This document shows, piece after piece, positions 1-7,758 of a stretch of 64,000 bases of DNA (its first letter is position 1; the number at the start of each line of letters is the position of its first letter). The stretch comes from Puniceibacterium antarcticum (lineage in GTDB: Bacteria; Pseudomonadota; Alphaproteobacteria; Rhodobacterales; Rhodobacteraceae): the NCBI RefSeq assembly GCF_002760615.1, contig NZ_AWWI01000164.1, forward strand, positions 1 through 64,000, read 5' to 3'. The notes beneath the pieces are model-generated. The model was not told the DNA's origin. It made no database searches and saw nothing but the letters and a program-made list of their open reading frames with translations. A program made the position numbers and the translations under genes.

Positions 1-396
1 CGGCAAAACTCAAACCCGGAGTCTCGCTCACGCTGGATAAAAGTTGGGGGCAACGTCACTGGCTCTTGGCGATACGAACGGGAATGGCGGCTCATCGGCA
101 CCCGCGGCTTACAAGACTCACCTCTCGAACTTGAAGAAGTCGTCTTTGGGATCAGATGTGGCTCTGCCCTGAAATATACAATATTCAAAGCACTCGAGGA
201 CCGGCGCCGACCTATCAAGTTTTATGAAATTCAGGAGCAGCGCGGTGACTTCACGCTTCGCAAATGCGAGATCGACTTTGGAGAGTCTCGCGCATACTTT
301 CCTCTCCGCGCACGCGACTACATCGACGCTTTTACCCCTATTATCGAAGCCTTGCCCCCTATCGACATCGCGAAACTGCCACTGCAGAACTCATGA
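1..396 (+). CDS. C-terminal part of a DUF2971-like protein (5' end outside window)
   Basis: An open frame runs from the first base of the window to TGA at 394-396 and gives 131 residues with no start codon inside, so the gene begins upstream. The order of a W-x-YE-x-EWR segment (about residues 29-36), then VVFGIRCGS (about 49-57), then IKFYEI and a closing beta-like segment resembles the C-terminal half of DUF2971 proteins, which are common near mobile and defence regions and have no fixed function. The family assignment is from motif pattern only. The next gene starts 225 bases later on the same strand. Confidence 0.6.
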   Translation, partial: RQNSNPESRSRWIKVGGNVTGSWRYEREWRLIGTRGLQDSPLELEEVVFGIRCGSALKYTIFKALEDRRRPIKFYEIQEQRGDFTLRKCEIDFGESRAYFPLRARDYIDAFTPIIEALPPIDIAKLPLQNS

Positions 397-582
397 TAAT
401 ATCATGCCAAATAAAACGCACAGTTAAACCGAGAGGCGCAGAAATCATCGCTCCCTTAACTCCAAGGTTCGCCGACAAGGCAAGACCCTTACCCGGAATG
501 CCCCCATAGGCAGACGCCGATCTGGCCTAGGACTTCGTGTTCTCAGCCCGTGTCCGAACACGGACGCACAGATCGCCTTCTA

Positions 583-608
583 TCATCATTTTATATGAAA
601 CATGATGA
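583..608. promoter_or_regulatory. Inverted repeat in front of the XRE-like gene, possible autoregulatory operator
   Basis: TCATCAT (583-589) and ATGATGA (602-608) form a perfect 7-base inverted repeat with a 12-base spacer. It ends only 12 bases before the ATG at 621 and touches the AAGAGG ribosome-binding site. Its position in front of a small helix-turn-helix protein suggests an operator for self-repression; that is inference. Confidence 0.4.
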
Positions 609-620
609 AGAGGTAAGAAC

Positions 621-1043
621 ATGACTGATAGCCCCACCGCCCGCCTGATCGCCGAAGCCATTAACACCAGCGGCAAGACGGAGATGCAGATCGCCAATGA
701 AATCGGCTTTGAACGCTCCAGCACGGTCTCCATGCTGAAGACCGGGCTGATACGTATACCGATAGAGCGGATCCCAGCCTTTTCCAGGGCCACCGGGATC
801 GACCCGGTGATGCTGACGCACGTGGCAATGAACGAGTATATGCCCGAGACTTGGAACTCGATCTCAACACGCGCCGAGCCAGTTCCCGAGGCGCAGATCA
901 ACATCCGCGGGCCGCAGCCCGTCGTCGACAGGTTCAAACGTGTGTGTCAGGCTGAACGGCGGATCTATCTGGATATGCTCGAACGTATGATCGAGGTCTG
1001 GGAAGCGCGCTTTGATCGTCTCATTGATGAGCTTCGAGAGTAA
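621..1043 (+). CDS. Small helix-turn-helix (XRE-like) DNA-binding protein
   Basis: A 140-residue protein. The first 65 residues (ARLIAEAINTSG, then EMQIANEIGFERSSTVSMLKTG, then IPIERIPAFSRATGID) read as a Cro/CI-type fold: a Q-x-A-N-E-I turn, a recognition helix around residues 34-42, and the IP-x-ER-x-P-x-x-A helix often seen in phage-like XRE regulators. The C-terminal half is predicted helical and charged and may dimerise. An AAGAGG ribosome-binding site precedes ATG 621, and an inverted repeat at 583-608 may be its operator. It stands alone, between an accessory gene and a noncoding stretch. Its target is unknown. Confidence 0.6.
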   Translation: MTDSPTARLIAEAINTSGKTEMQIANEIGFERSSTVSMLKTGLIRIPIERIPAFSRATGIDPVMLTHVAMNEYMPETWNSISTRAEPVPEAQINIRGPQPVVDRFKRVCQAERRIYLDMLERMIEVWEARFDRLIDELRE

Positions 1044-1477
1044 GATCGACACCAAGAAACGCTAGACGCTCTGAGAAATGTCTCTCAGGGCGTTATATAG
1101 CACCACTGAGAGCTATCTCTGCTTCCTGACTAGCATTGCCTGGGTTTTTCAGATTCGCCTCTCCAGGCGGCTATTTTTGCAAAAAAGGTCGCAAATAGAA
1201 ACTCTGCGGTGCCATGATGGTGCGACCACTTTGTTGACTAGGTATCGCCCAAGAACGACGGCGACCCCGAGCGAGGCAGCTTTAGTGCTCTTTGCTTCCT
1301 GCAAACCAGCCGATCAATGGCCTCAGATCAAAGACGCGGCCACCGGCCTTTGCCCGCTCATTAGGCGTGGTGACGCAAAAAAAGCAGCAAGGCCACTGGC
1401 ATGCCTGCCGCTGCATATACAAGACGCCAGCAGCGCCCTAGCGTTCGCTTCAGAATGAATATCTGGGAGTAAATACA
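1044..1477. other. 434-base stretch without a convincing gene
   Basis: Apart from the hairpin at 1066-1093, the stretch holds a 126-codon open frame (1078-1458, +) with no ribosome-binding site and a sequence unlike a folded protein. It also holds a loose inverted pair, GGTCGCA near 1187 and TGCGACC near 1221. The promoter of the cyclase-family gene must lie here, but I cannot pick it. Confidence 0.4.
1066..1093 (+). terminator. Hairpin after the XRE-like gene
   Basis: Arms at 1066-1076 and 1083-1093 pair over 11 positions with one G-U pair and a 6-base loop, starting 22 bases after the stop at 1043. There is no clear U-run after it (TATATAG follows), so it is only a probable transcription end. 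Confidence 0.4.
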
Positions 1478-2398
1478 ATGAGACATGCCGCACTGCTCGG
1501 GGGCGCGATTGTCGTGGGATGCGCCTGTAGCGCGATGGCGCAAGACAATGGCCTCTGGGGCGCCTACGACGATATCTTCAAGGGGGCAAAGTACGTTGAC
1601 CTCACCCATGTCATCACCCCCGAGATCCCGGTCTGGCCCGGCTTTGGCGACTCGACGTTCTTTCCCGCCGAGGCAGGCGCAGATCTGGGCGACTATGCGG
1701 CAAAGGGCGACATCTACACCTATGAAGACCACGGCTTTGTCGCGACCTCATATCTGCTCAAGACCGACCAGCTTGGCACCCAGCTTGATCCACCCGCCCA
1801 CTGGGCGGCTGAATACCCGACCATCGATGAGCTACCCCCCACATACACCCTGCGCCCTCTGGTCGTGATCCCGATGCAGGACAAGGTAGCCGAGGACTTT
1901 GGCTATGCCCTCCAGGTGTCAGACATCGAGGCATTTGAAGCAGAGCACGGCACGATCCCTGCAGGCTCTGTCGTCTTTGTGCGTTCGGACTGGTCGAAGG
2001 GCTGGCCGGATAAAGAGTTCGCCGCGCGCACGCCCTTCCCCGGTGTCGGCCTGGACGCGCTGAAGTTTCTGCACGAACAGCGTCACATTCTGTTTCATGG
2101 GCATGAGCCACTGGATACGGACGCCACCCCGACGCTGGAAGGCGAATACTGGCTGATGCACAACGGCTATGCACAGGCCGAGGGTGTTGCGAACCTTGAT
2201 CAGGTCCCGCCAACGGGATGCTTGGTCTCGATTGGCTATCCCAAGTTCAAAGGTGGAGTCGGGGGCTATGCCCGCTATGTCGCGATTTGCCCCGCCGACT
2301 GGCCGCATGGGGTCGCGATATCAGATGCAGATGCACCGCTGCCCAAGTCGGACAAGCCGCTGCACTGGGACGCCGCGGCAGGCATGCGCGTGCGCTGA
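1478..2398 (+). CDS. Secreted cyclase-family (PF04199) metal-dependent hydrolase homolog
   Basis: A 306-residue protein with an N-terminal signal peptide (cleavage after AMA, about residue 21). VDLTHVITPEIPVWPG (about 40-55) is the opening strand of the cyclase/kynurenine-formamidase/isatin-hydrolase family, and HGHEPLDTD-like residues follow near 205. The family's metal motif HxGTHxDxPxH appears here as DQLGTQLDPPAH (about 95-106), so two of the usual metal-binding histidines are D and Q while the Asp and last His remain. It may belong to a periplasmic subgroup with a different metal site; the substrate cannot be predicted. GGGAG lies upstream of ATG 1478. It is monocistronic. Confidence 0.75.
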   Translation: MRHAALLGGAIVVGCACSAMAQDNGLWGAYDDIFKGAKYVDLTHVITPEIPVWPGFGDSTFFPAEAGADLGDYAAKGDIYTYEDHGFVATSYLLKTDQLGTQLDPPAHWAAEYPTIDELPPTYTLRPLVVIPMQDKVAEDFGYALQVSDIEAFEAEHGTIPAGSVVFVRSDWSKGWPDKEFAARTPFPGVGLDALKFLHEQRHILFHGHEPLDTDATPTLEGEYWLMHNGYAQAEGVANLDQVPPTGCLVSIGYPKFKGGVGGYARYVAICPADWPHGVAISDADAPLPKSDKPLHWDAAAGMRVR

Positions 2399-2621
2399 CA
2401 GCCTGACCGGGGCGGCACGGCCGAGGCTTACCTTGGTGGTGTCGCCTGAAAGGCCAATAGCGCAACCACAGGCGTCGGGACCCAGACATCAGAGCCTCTT
2501 TTCGAAGTACCACAATCCCGACGCCCACAAAGCATCCGATGGTCACAGACCAGCTTTAACCTGTTTAAACATTTAGTTTCGATTATAAGTCACGCTCGAC
2601 CGACAAGACGAGCACCCGACC

Positions 2622-3800
2622 ATGACACTCATTTCCGTGCCCATCACGACCACCGAGTTTCATGACTCCGACGTACTGCCGTCACATCTCAGATCTCTCG
2701 AATAGGCTCTGAAAGACACCAACGCCAAGCAGACAAGCCTGAAGAACCGGATCGTCGGGATGCCTGACGTGAATCTTCATCACTACAGGTGCCGGGCTGT
2801 CTTCGACTGGATGGAAGTCGCGATAGATCTGCCAAAGAAAATGCTGACCCTCAATGTTGGCCGGGCGCTGAAGACCGCGCTATCAGATCCGGGCCTGGGC
2901 GGTGTGATGGTCACAGACCGCGCCCGCAAGACGGGCGAGCACACAGATCAGATGCTCATCCGCCTTCAGGATCCGAGCCTCCAGAGGTTCAAGAAACTGT
3001 TTGAGGTCATCGAACGCCGTTACCATGTGCCGAGCGCCGGACCCACGATGCAACACAGGGTTGTAGGCCTTGAGCTGTCGGTGGACTTTTACCCCAGGCC
3101 ATCGAAGATCAAAGACGAAGATGACCGCATACTCCGGCGCATCCAGATGTCGGAGCTGCTGCGCAAACACTTCGCGCCGGATGAACTCTTCATCAGCGGT
3201 GACTTTTCACACACCCGCGACTGGCTGCGCTATTCAGACGGGATGACATACAGGCAGATCAGCGCTGTCCCCGGTCCCGCAGCGAAGGCATTGCGAGAGG
3301 TCCCGAAACTCTTACTTGCAAGCTCTGATCCGAAGGGACACGCCCCGGCGCCGATTAACGCCACGGTTTACGTTGGAGAGAAAGAGCGCGAGCTGCATTA
3401 CAGGCTGCAAGACAAGACCGGGAACATGCGCCAAAAGAGTGAGTTCCGCGCCCTGCCCCCGCAAGAGCGCAGATCCCGGATCGAGTACACCTTGTTCAAT
3501 AAAGGCTGGAAGGGTGAGACACTTGCAGAACAACTCGGCATATACACAGTCAGCGACATCTCCGGGTTTCAATTCCAGAACAACAGAACGTCATTGCTGA
3601 CGTTCGAGCTGCCTGTCTTCAGTGTGGACAAGACAGGCGCCCCGGCCCTTGAAGAAATTGAGATCTTCAAGAAGACGGGCTGCGTCGGCCTCAAGCTCTT
3701 TCACATAGGACGACAAGAGATTGAGCGCGCTAAGGACATTCGGGATGAGATGGGGCGCCTCCCAAACCCGACGTGCTGGCGGTGCCCGAAGCCCCCAATG
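2622..3800 (+). pseudogene. Hypothetical protein, interrupted by an in-frame TAG and cut by an IS3 remnant
   Basis: An open frame begins at ATG 2622, meets TAG at 2703-2705, and continues in the same frame through ATG 2760 to TGA 3798-3800 (347 residues from 2760). Segments such as TVYVGEKERELHYRLQDK and RSRIEYTLFNKGW followed by LGIYTVSD recall rolling-circle plasmid/phage replication-initiator-like proteins, but this likeness is weak. The last 15 or so residues (from about 3752) are read from the IS3 remnant in the wrong frame, so the true C-terminus is lost. It may still be translated from 2760. I treat it as a decayed gene. Confidence 0.5.
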
Positions 3801-4304
3801 TGACCTGATCCATGGACTTCATGGCCGACCGGCTGGGTGACGGTCGCCAGTTTCGACTGCTGAACGTGCTGGATGACTTCAACCGAGAAGGATTGGGCAT
3901 CGAGGTCGATTTTTCCTTGCCCGCTGAGCGCGTGATCCGGAGCCTTGATCGCATCATAGAATGGCGCGGCAAGCCGGGCACGATCAGGGTCGACAACGGC
4001 CCGGAATACATCAGTGGCAAGCTGCTGATATGGGACGAGAAACAGGGGATTACCATCCAGCACATCAAGCTAGGTCAACCTCAGCAGAACGCCTATATCG
4101 AACGCGACAACCGCACCGTCAGGCACGAATGGTTGGACCAGTACATCATCGAAACCACCGAGGAGGCTCAGGATTTCGCCACACTATGGCTCTGAACTTA
4201 CAACAACGACCGCCCGAACATTGGCATCGGCGGTATCACACCCGCCCAGAATCTGAAAATGGCCGTGTAAGTTCTACGACTGCACCCTGTTAGAATTGGG
4301 GGCA
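3750..4304 (+). mobile_element. Remnant of an IS3-family insertion sequence (right end)
   Basis: This segment contains only the 3' part of an IS3 orfB and about 34 bases of non-coding right end, finishing near GGGGGCATTACC at 4293-4304. orfA, the start of orfB and the left terminal repeat are missing. Its left edge cuts the hypothetical gene ending at 3800 and its right edge cuts an IS4-type transposase fragment starting at 4305, so it is a nested, decayed insertion. No target-site duplication can be recognised. Confidence 0.7.
3755..4270 (+). pseudogene. IS3-family transposase OrfB, C-terminal fragment with two stop codons
   Basis: Reading from 3755, PKPDVLAVPEAPNVT is followed by TGA (3806-3808), then [20 protein letters not shown] and an rve integrase core. 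Visible catalytic-core pieces are IRVDNGPEY (second Asp) and the final Glu region [16 protein letters not shown] second TGA at 4193-4195 interrupts before TYNNDRPN-x-GIGGITPAQ, and the frame ends at TAA 4268-4270. Both TGA codons sit where the family has Trp (TGG), so single G-to-A changes explain them. The element cannot make active transposase. Confidence 0.8.
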
Positions 4305-4502
4305 TTACCGTTGGAAAAACCGCTGCAGGCGGCGGTAGGTTGACTCAACCTTAACATGAGCCGGTCGCTCTGCAGCACTATGGGTCAGGTTGACGGTGCG
4401 GGCGCTGATCATCCCAATCACACGCAGGCAGAGCGTCTCCACGCGTGACTTGCCCAGATGAACATGTGGGGTTAACACCTTGCTGTAGATCGGCGAGAGC
4501 AA
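4305..4502 (-). pseudogene. N-terminal fragment of an IS4-type transposase
   Basis: 65 codons on the minus strand (TTG at 4502, no better start) with LTPHVHLGKSRVETLCLRVIG, then RTVNLTHSAAE and YRRLQRFF. This pattern is the N-terminus of IS4-family transposases, which open with a segment of this kind ending in a YRR-x-x-RFF motif. The frame stops at 4305-4307 inside the last bases of the IS3 remnant, showing that the IS3 element landed in it. Only about 60 residues of a protein usually several hundred long remain. Confidence 0.55.
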
Positions 4503-4634
4503 AACTGGTCATGGACGAACTCCTCGCAGGGAAACAGTCCGTGTTCAGAATCCATCTCGCCGGTCGGCACCAGCCTCAAAATCCGCAACATGCGCCCAGT
4601 GTCGTGTAGTCTGGGCCCGCCCATCATGTGAAGA
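4503..4634. other. Short non-coding stretch after the IS fragments
   Basis: I see no gene, repeat or clear terminator between the IS4 fragment and the end of the phoD-like gene. It probably contains leftover insertion-sequence DNA. Confidence 0.3.
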
Positions 4635-6191
4635 TCAGATCGTTGTGCCTTCAGGGTCGAGGGTGATTGACCAAAGTTCTGTATTGGCGCGATCCATCAG
4701 GCGTACTTTCATCTGCTGGGTCGCACCATCCACATCAACAAGACCAAAGAACTGCAGACCGGCCGACGGCGGCAGATTCACCTGACCTTCTTCGGGGGCC
4801 TTTACGAAGCGCAGCTCAGGACCAAAGGTCTGGTCCAGTGCGTTGGGGCCGAAGGTACCCGCGTGCAGCGGACCGGATACGAATTCCCAGAACGGATTGA
4901 AGTCCTGAAACTTCGCCTTGTTCGGGTTGTAGTAATGCGCAGCCGTGTAATGCACATCCGCCGTGAACCAGACAACATTCTTGATGTTGGCGGATTTGAT
5001 AAAGCGCAGCAGGTCCGCAATTTCCAGCTCGCGCCCCTTGGCGGCGCCGTCATCACCGTTTGCCACGGCCTCGAACAGGGTGTCGCCGTCGCGGACAACC
5101 AGACCCAGCGGCATGTCGGATGCGATTACCTTCCAGGTGGCCCTCGAATTGGCCAGCTCGCGCTGTAGCCAGGCGACCTGATCGGTGCCGAGGAACCGCG
5201 TGACATCCGATTTGTCGGCCTGCATGTTGTCGGTATTGGGGCCGCGATAGCTGCGCATGTCGAGGAAGAAGATATCGACCATCGGGCCATATGCCATCTT
5301 GCGATAGACGCGGCCCGGTTCAGCCGGTGTATAGCTGATCGGTGTCATCTCGTGGAAAGCTTGCGCGGCACGCGAGGCGAGAACATGGACCGACTTTTCG
5401 CTGTAACGGTCGTCGGCGCTCAGATCCTTGCTGTCGGACCAGTTGTTGATGACTTCGTGGTCGTCCCATTGATAGAAGGTCGGCACCATGGCGTTCATCG
5501 CGCGTACATGTTCGTCGAGCATGTTGTATTTCCACTGACCGCGATATTCGTCCAGCGTTTCCGCAACCTTGCGTTTTTCGTCGGTCATCACGATGTTTTT
5601 CCATGTGGAGCCATCGGCCAGATCGACTTCGTCCTGCATGGCCCCATCGGCATAGATCGTATCGCCGGAATGTAAGAAAAAATCCGGCTCGTGCTGGGTC
5701 ATGGTGGCGTAGGTTGCCATGCCCTGCTCGTCGATGCCCCAGCCCTGACCGGCAGTGTCACCTGACCAAGCAAAGCGGATCGACCGGCGCCCGGCGGGCG
5801 CTGTGCGGAAGCGGCCGACGACCGGTTCAGATGTGATATTGAGATCGCTTAGATCGGCCGCAGTGAAACGGTAAAAGATGTCCTGATCTGCAGGCAAGCC
5901 TTCGACGAGCCGCTTTATGGCGTAGTCGGTGCTGGGCAGCGCATCGAGCGTGGTCAGACGGCGGGCATTGGCAAAGCTCTCGCTGGTGGAGACGTCCATC
6001 ATCACACGTGCGGGGCGGTCCGTGCGTGTCCAGATCATGCCAGAGGATGAGGCGACATCCCCCGATTGCACGCCATGAGTGAAAACGGGCCGTTGCGCCG
6101 CTTTGCTCAGGCTGGGCATGCCGAGCGTTGCTGCAAAAGCGGTGCCGCCGACCAGAACGGCGCGGCGAGTGGGTCTGATGAGCTTGGTCAT
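4635..6191 (-). CDS. phoD: PhoD-like alkaline phosphatase, Tat-exported
   Basis: A 518-residue protein that should hydrolyse phosphate mono/diesters in the periplasm. The start at 6191 is chosen because AGGGA precedes it and the protein then opens with a twin-arginine signal (PTRRAVLVGGTAFAATLG, cut after SKA near residue 31). PhoD family marks follow in order: FTHGVQSGD (about 36-44), WTRTD, FRTAP, a WSGDTAGQG strand, FFLHSGDTIYADG, WDDHEVINNW (metal-binding and structural), DMRSYRG, and WFTADVHYTAAHYYNP with the late metal-binding His. PhoD enzymes use Fe3+/Ca2+, in keeping with its place beside iron genes. It is divergent from the hemP operon; the iron box at 6405-6426 lies between them. 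Confidence 0.9.
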   Translation of the reverse strand: MTKLIRPTRRAVLVGGTAFAATLGMPSLSKAAQRPVFTHGVQSGDVASSSGMIWTRTDRPARVMMDVSTSESFANARRLTTLDALPSTDYAIKRLVEGLPADQDIFYRFTAADLSDLNITSEPVVGRFRTAPAGRRSIRFAWSGDTAGQGWGIDEQGMATYATMTQHEPDFFLHSGDTIYADGAMQDEVDLADGSTWKNIVMTDEKRKVAETLDEYRGQWKYNMLDEHVRAMNAMVPTFYQWDDHEVINNWSDSKDLSADDRYSEKSVHVLASRAAQAFHEMTPISYTPAEPGRVYRKMAYGPMVDIFFLDMRSYRGPNTDNMQADKSDVTRFLGTDQVAWLQRELANSRATWKVIASDMPLGLVVRDGDTLFEAVANGDDGAAKGRELEIADLLRFIKSANIKNVVWFTADVHYTAAHYYNPNKAKFQDFNPFWEFVSGPLHAGTFGPNALDQTFGPELRFVKAPEEGQVNLPPSAGLQFFGLVDVDGATQQMKVRLMDRANTELWSITLDPEGTTI

Positions 6192-6515
6192 GATTTCGTC
6201 CCTTGCATGTCGTGATGGCTCGCTCGGCCATCTGCCGCGATATGTCGGGCGGATACGTGACCCCTGAGCGACGACTGCATGAAATTTGAAAAACAGTTGC
6301 GTCACGAATCTCGATTGAACAGGCGCCAGACGACATCGGTGCGCCGAAAATCCGAGATCGTCAGTGAGGTTCTCTTTCCATATGCGGAAAGGGACCTCAT
6401 TTCAGTTGACTATTTTTGTCGGGTAAGTATGAATCGTCTTGTCGAACGCGACATATGATCCTAGCCACCTGATCTTTGGGAAGCCCGGAACCAACAACCC
6501 TGCCGGAGGTGCCAA
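6192..6515. other. 324-base divergent promoter region between phoD-like gene and hemP operon
   Basis: It holds the box at 6405-6426 and a GGAGG ribosome-binding site at about 6505-6509 for the plus-strand operon. The rest has no convincing open frame. The box points toward hemP; whether it also affects the phoD-like gene is open. Confidence 0.4.
6405..6426 (+). promoter_or_regulatory. Putative iron-responsive box (GTTGAC-N7-GTCGGG) before the hemP operon
   Basis: GTTGAC at 6405-6410 and GTCGGG at 6418-6423 with a 7-base A/T-rich spacer. The same arrangement occurs twice between the siderophore importer and methyltransferase genes and in a weaker form before hmuR. It resembles the 'Iron-Rhodo-box' proposed for Rhodobacterales iron genes and linked to IscR; I cite that from memory and the match to its published consensus is not checked. 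Confidence 0.6.
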
Positions 6516-6668
6516 ATGGACAAGTCCACTCACTGCGACACTGCCACCCAAGACAGACAAGAACCTGTCTTGTGCTGGCGCGAAATTCTGCAAACGGCGT
6601 TTGGCGGTGTTTTCCCATCTGATCATCAACTGGATTCCCTCATGGATCATTACGAGAGCCTGTCATGA
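6516..6668 (+). CDS. 50-residue hypothetical protein, first gene of the hemP operon
   Basis: A small frame with an excellent GGAGG site six bases before ATG 6516. Its TGA (6666-6668) overlaps the hemP ATG in an ATGA junction, which argues for real translation and coupling. The product is acidic with two Cys (residues 7 and 20) in the first half and a CWREILQTAFGG segment; no signal peptide or membrane segment. I do not recognise the family. Its place at the head of an operon with HemP suggests a role in heme uptake or its control. Confidence 0.6.
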   Translation: MDKSTHCDTATQDRQEPVLCWREILQTAFGGVFPSDHQLDSLMDHYESLS

Positions 6669-6841
6669 ACGCGATGACCCATCTGAAACCGTCCGCCACA
6701 AGCCCTGCCCCGTCCGAGGCAATACCAACCTATGACGCCCGCGCCTTGGTGGCTGACGGCGTTCAGGCGCGTATTGTTCTGGACGGGCAGCCCTACGTCC
6801 TGCGGATCACACGCGCAGACAAGCTGATCCTGACAAAATGA
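6665..6841 (+). CDS. hemP: Hemin uptake protein HemP
   Basis: A 58-residue protein. The C-terminal 40 residues fit the HemP family closely: YDARALVADGVQARIVLDGQ then YVLRITRADKLILTK, ending at the family's usual terminal Lys. HemP proteins accompany heme uptake operons and, in some bacteria, are needed for expression of the heme receptor. The start overlaps the previous gene by four bases and its stop (6839-6841) overlaps the next start in another ATGA, so three genes form a tightly coupled operon downstream of an iron box. Confidence 0.85.
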   Translation: MNAMTHLKPSATSPAPSEAIPTYDARALVADGVQARIVLDGQPYVLRITRADKLILTK

Positions 6842-7320
6842 GGGCCGACCATCATAAACGCGGCGGCGCGCCTATCGGCACGCTGACCGGGATGGATCCA
6901 TGGCAGGCAGAACTGATTCTGAACCTGCGTCTTTGGTGCGAAGGCCCCAACGGTCAGACGCAAGTTTGGGACAGCTTTACCACTGCTCTGCCTGATGACG
7001 CGGCGCAAAAGGAATTCCACGCTTTCGCACAGTTGATTCAGCTGATTGGATCACGCTGCCGCCGCCCATTGATACGGCACGATCTGAACTGTGACTGCGT
7101 CGGGTCAGACGAGGGTATTTTTGCCCATTTCGTCGCAACAGCGAGCGAGGGGCACTTGGCAGATGCAGCGCTTATGGCGACCCTGCTCATGTCCGCTGCC
7201 GAAGCGGAAAGCGCCGCAATCCTTGCAGCGCGGGTCGGCACAACAGCGCGAAAGATGTCCGGTAACACCGCCGTAGCGCCCCAGGCCAGCCTTCCGAAAA
7301 ACGTTGTTCGTCTGCATTGA
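6838..7320 (+). CDS. Hypothetical protein coupled to hemP
   Basis: 160 residues from ATG 6838, which overlaps the hemP stop by four bases; a second ATG at 6892 (residue 19) is possible. Visible parts are an ELILNLRLWCEG helix, a DLNCDCVGSDE segment (about 82-92) with two Cys, and a helical C-terminus rich in Ala. No signal peptide is seen, so it is probably cytoplasmic. I do not know the family. The operon and the upstream iron box link it to heme or iron use; a heme- or metal-handling role through CDC is speculation. Confidence 0.7.
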   Translation: MRADHHKRGGAPIGTLTGMDPWQAELILNLRLWCEGPNGQTQVWDSFTTALPDDAAQKEFHAFAQLIQLIGSRCRRPLIRHDLNCDCVGSDEGIFAHFVATASEGHLADAALMATLLMSAAEAESAAILAARVGTTARKMSGNTAVAPQASLPKNVVRLH

Positions 7321-7758
7321 TCTTCGGTGTCAAGGTTCAGCCCGAAACGTGGTACTAAAGGTTTCGGGCCAAGCGTCTTGGCAAAGCAGTTTTGACATGG
7401 GCCTAAAAACCAGAATCAGTTTCTGACGGCAGAATCAGCCAAGCCTTGTGCAATTAGGTGCGAGCGGCACAGCGCCGTACCAGAGAGACCTTTTTGGGAG
7501 GTCCTTAATACCCTGCATCACTGGATCCATATCAGTTGGACCCGCCGCCATAAGGCAGGGGTCCGTGATCTGGAATTATTTGGCACTGCCACAGTGGCGT
7601 CTGTCGCGTTCTAGCGGGTCAGATTCGGAACCGGCGGACACCGATTTTGCCATCTCTGACCAGCATCGAAGGGTCAAGCTATTCTGGCGAGCAATAAAAA
7701 ATTTGCACGCCTTCCGGATATTGATCTTTGCAGGAAAGCGTCACGCGGTCGAGCGTTC
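7321..7758. other. 438-base intergenic stretch between convergent operons
   Basis: Besides the hairpin at 7340-7369, a second short hairpin (GACCT/AGGTC around 7487-7503) is visible. An open frame from 7448 on the plus strand has no ribosome-binding site and runs into the antisense of the flavoprotein gene, so I do not call it. The region may hold decayed mobile DNA. Confidence 0.35.
7340..7369 (+). terminator. Hairpin at the end of the hemP operon
   Basis: GCCCGAAAC (7340-7348) pairs perfectly with GTTTCGGGC (7361-7369) across a 12-base loop, 20 bases after the last stop codon. No U-run follows, so the terminator call is moderate. Confidence 0.5.

Noticed and set aside
1078-1458. 126-codon frame in the first intergenic region
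   Set aside because: No ribosome-binding site and it starts within a hairpin; composition is not protein-like.
3806-4195. Possible TGA read-through (Trp or Sec) in the IS3 transposase
   Set aside because: Both TGA codons sit at expected Trp positions in a truncated element; simple G-to-A decay explains them, and the other genes use TGA as stop normally.
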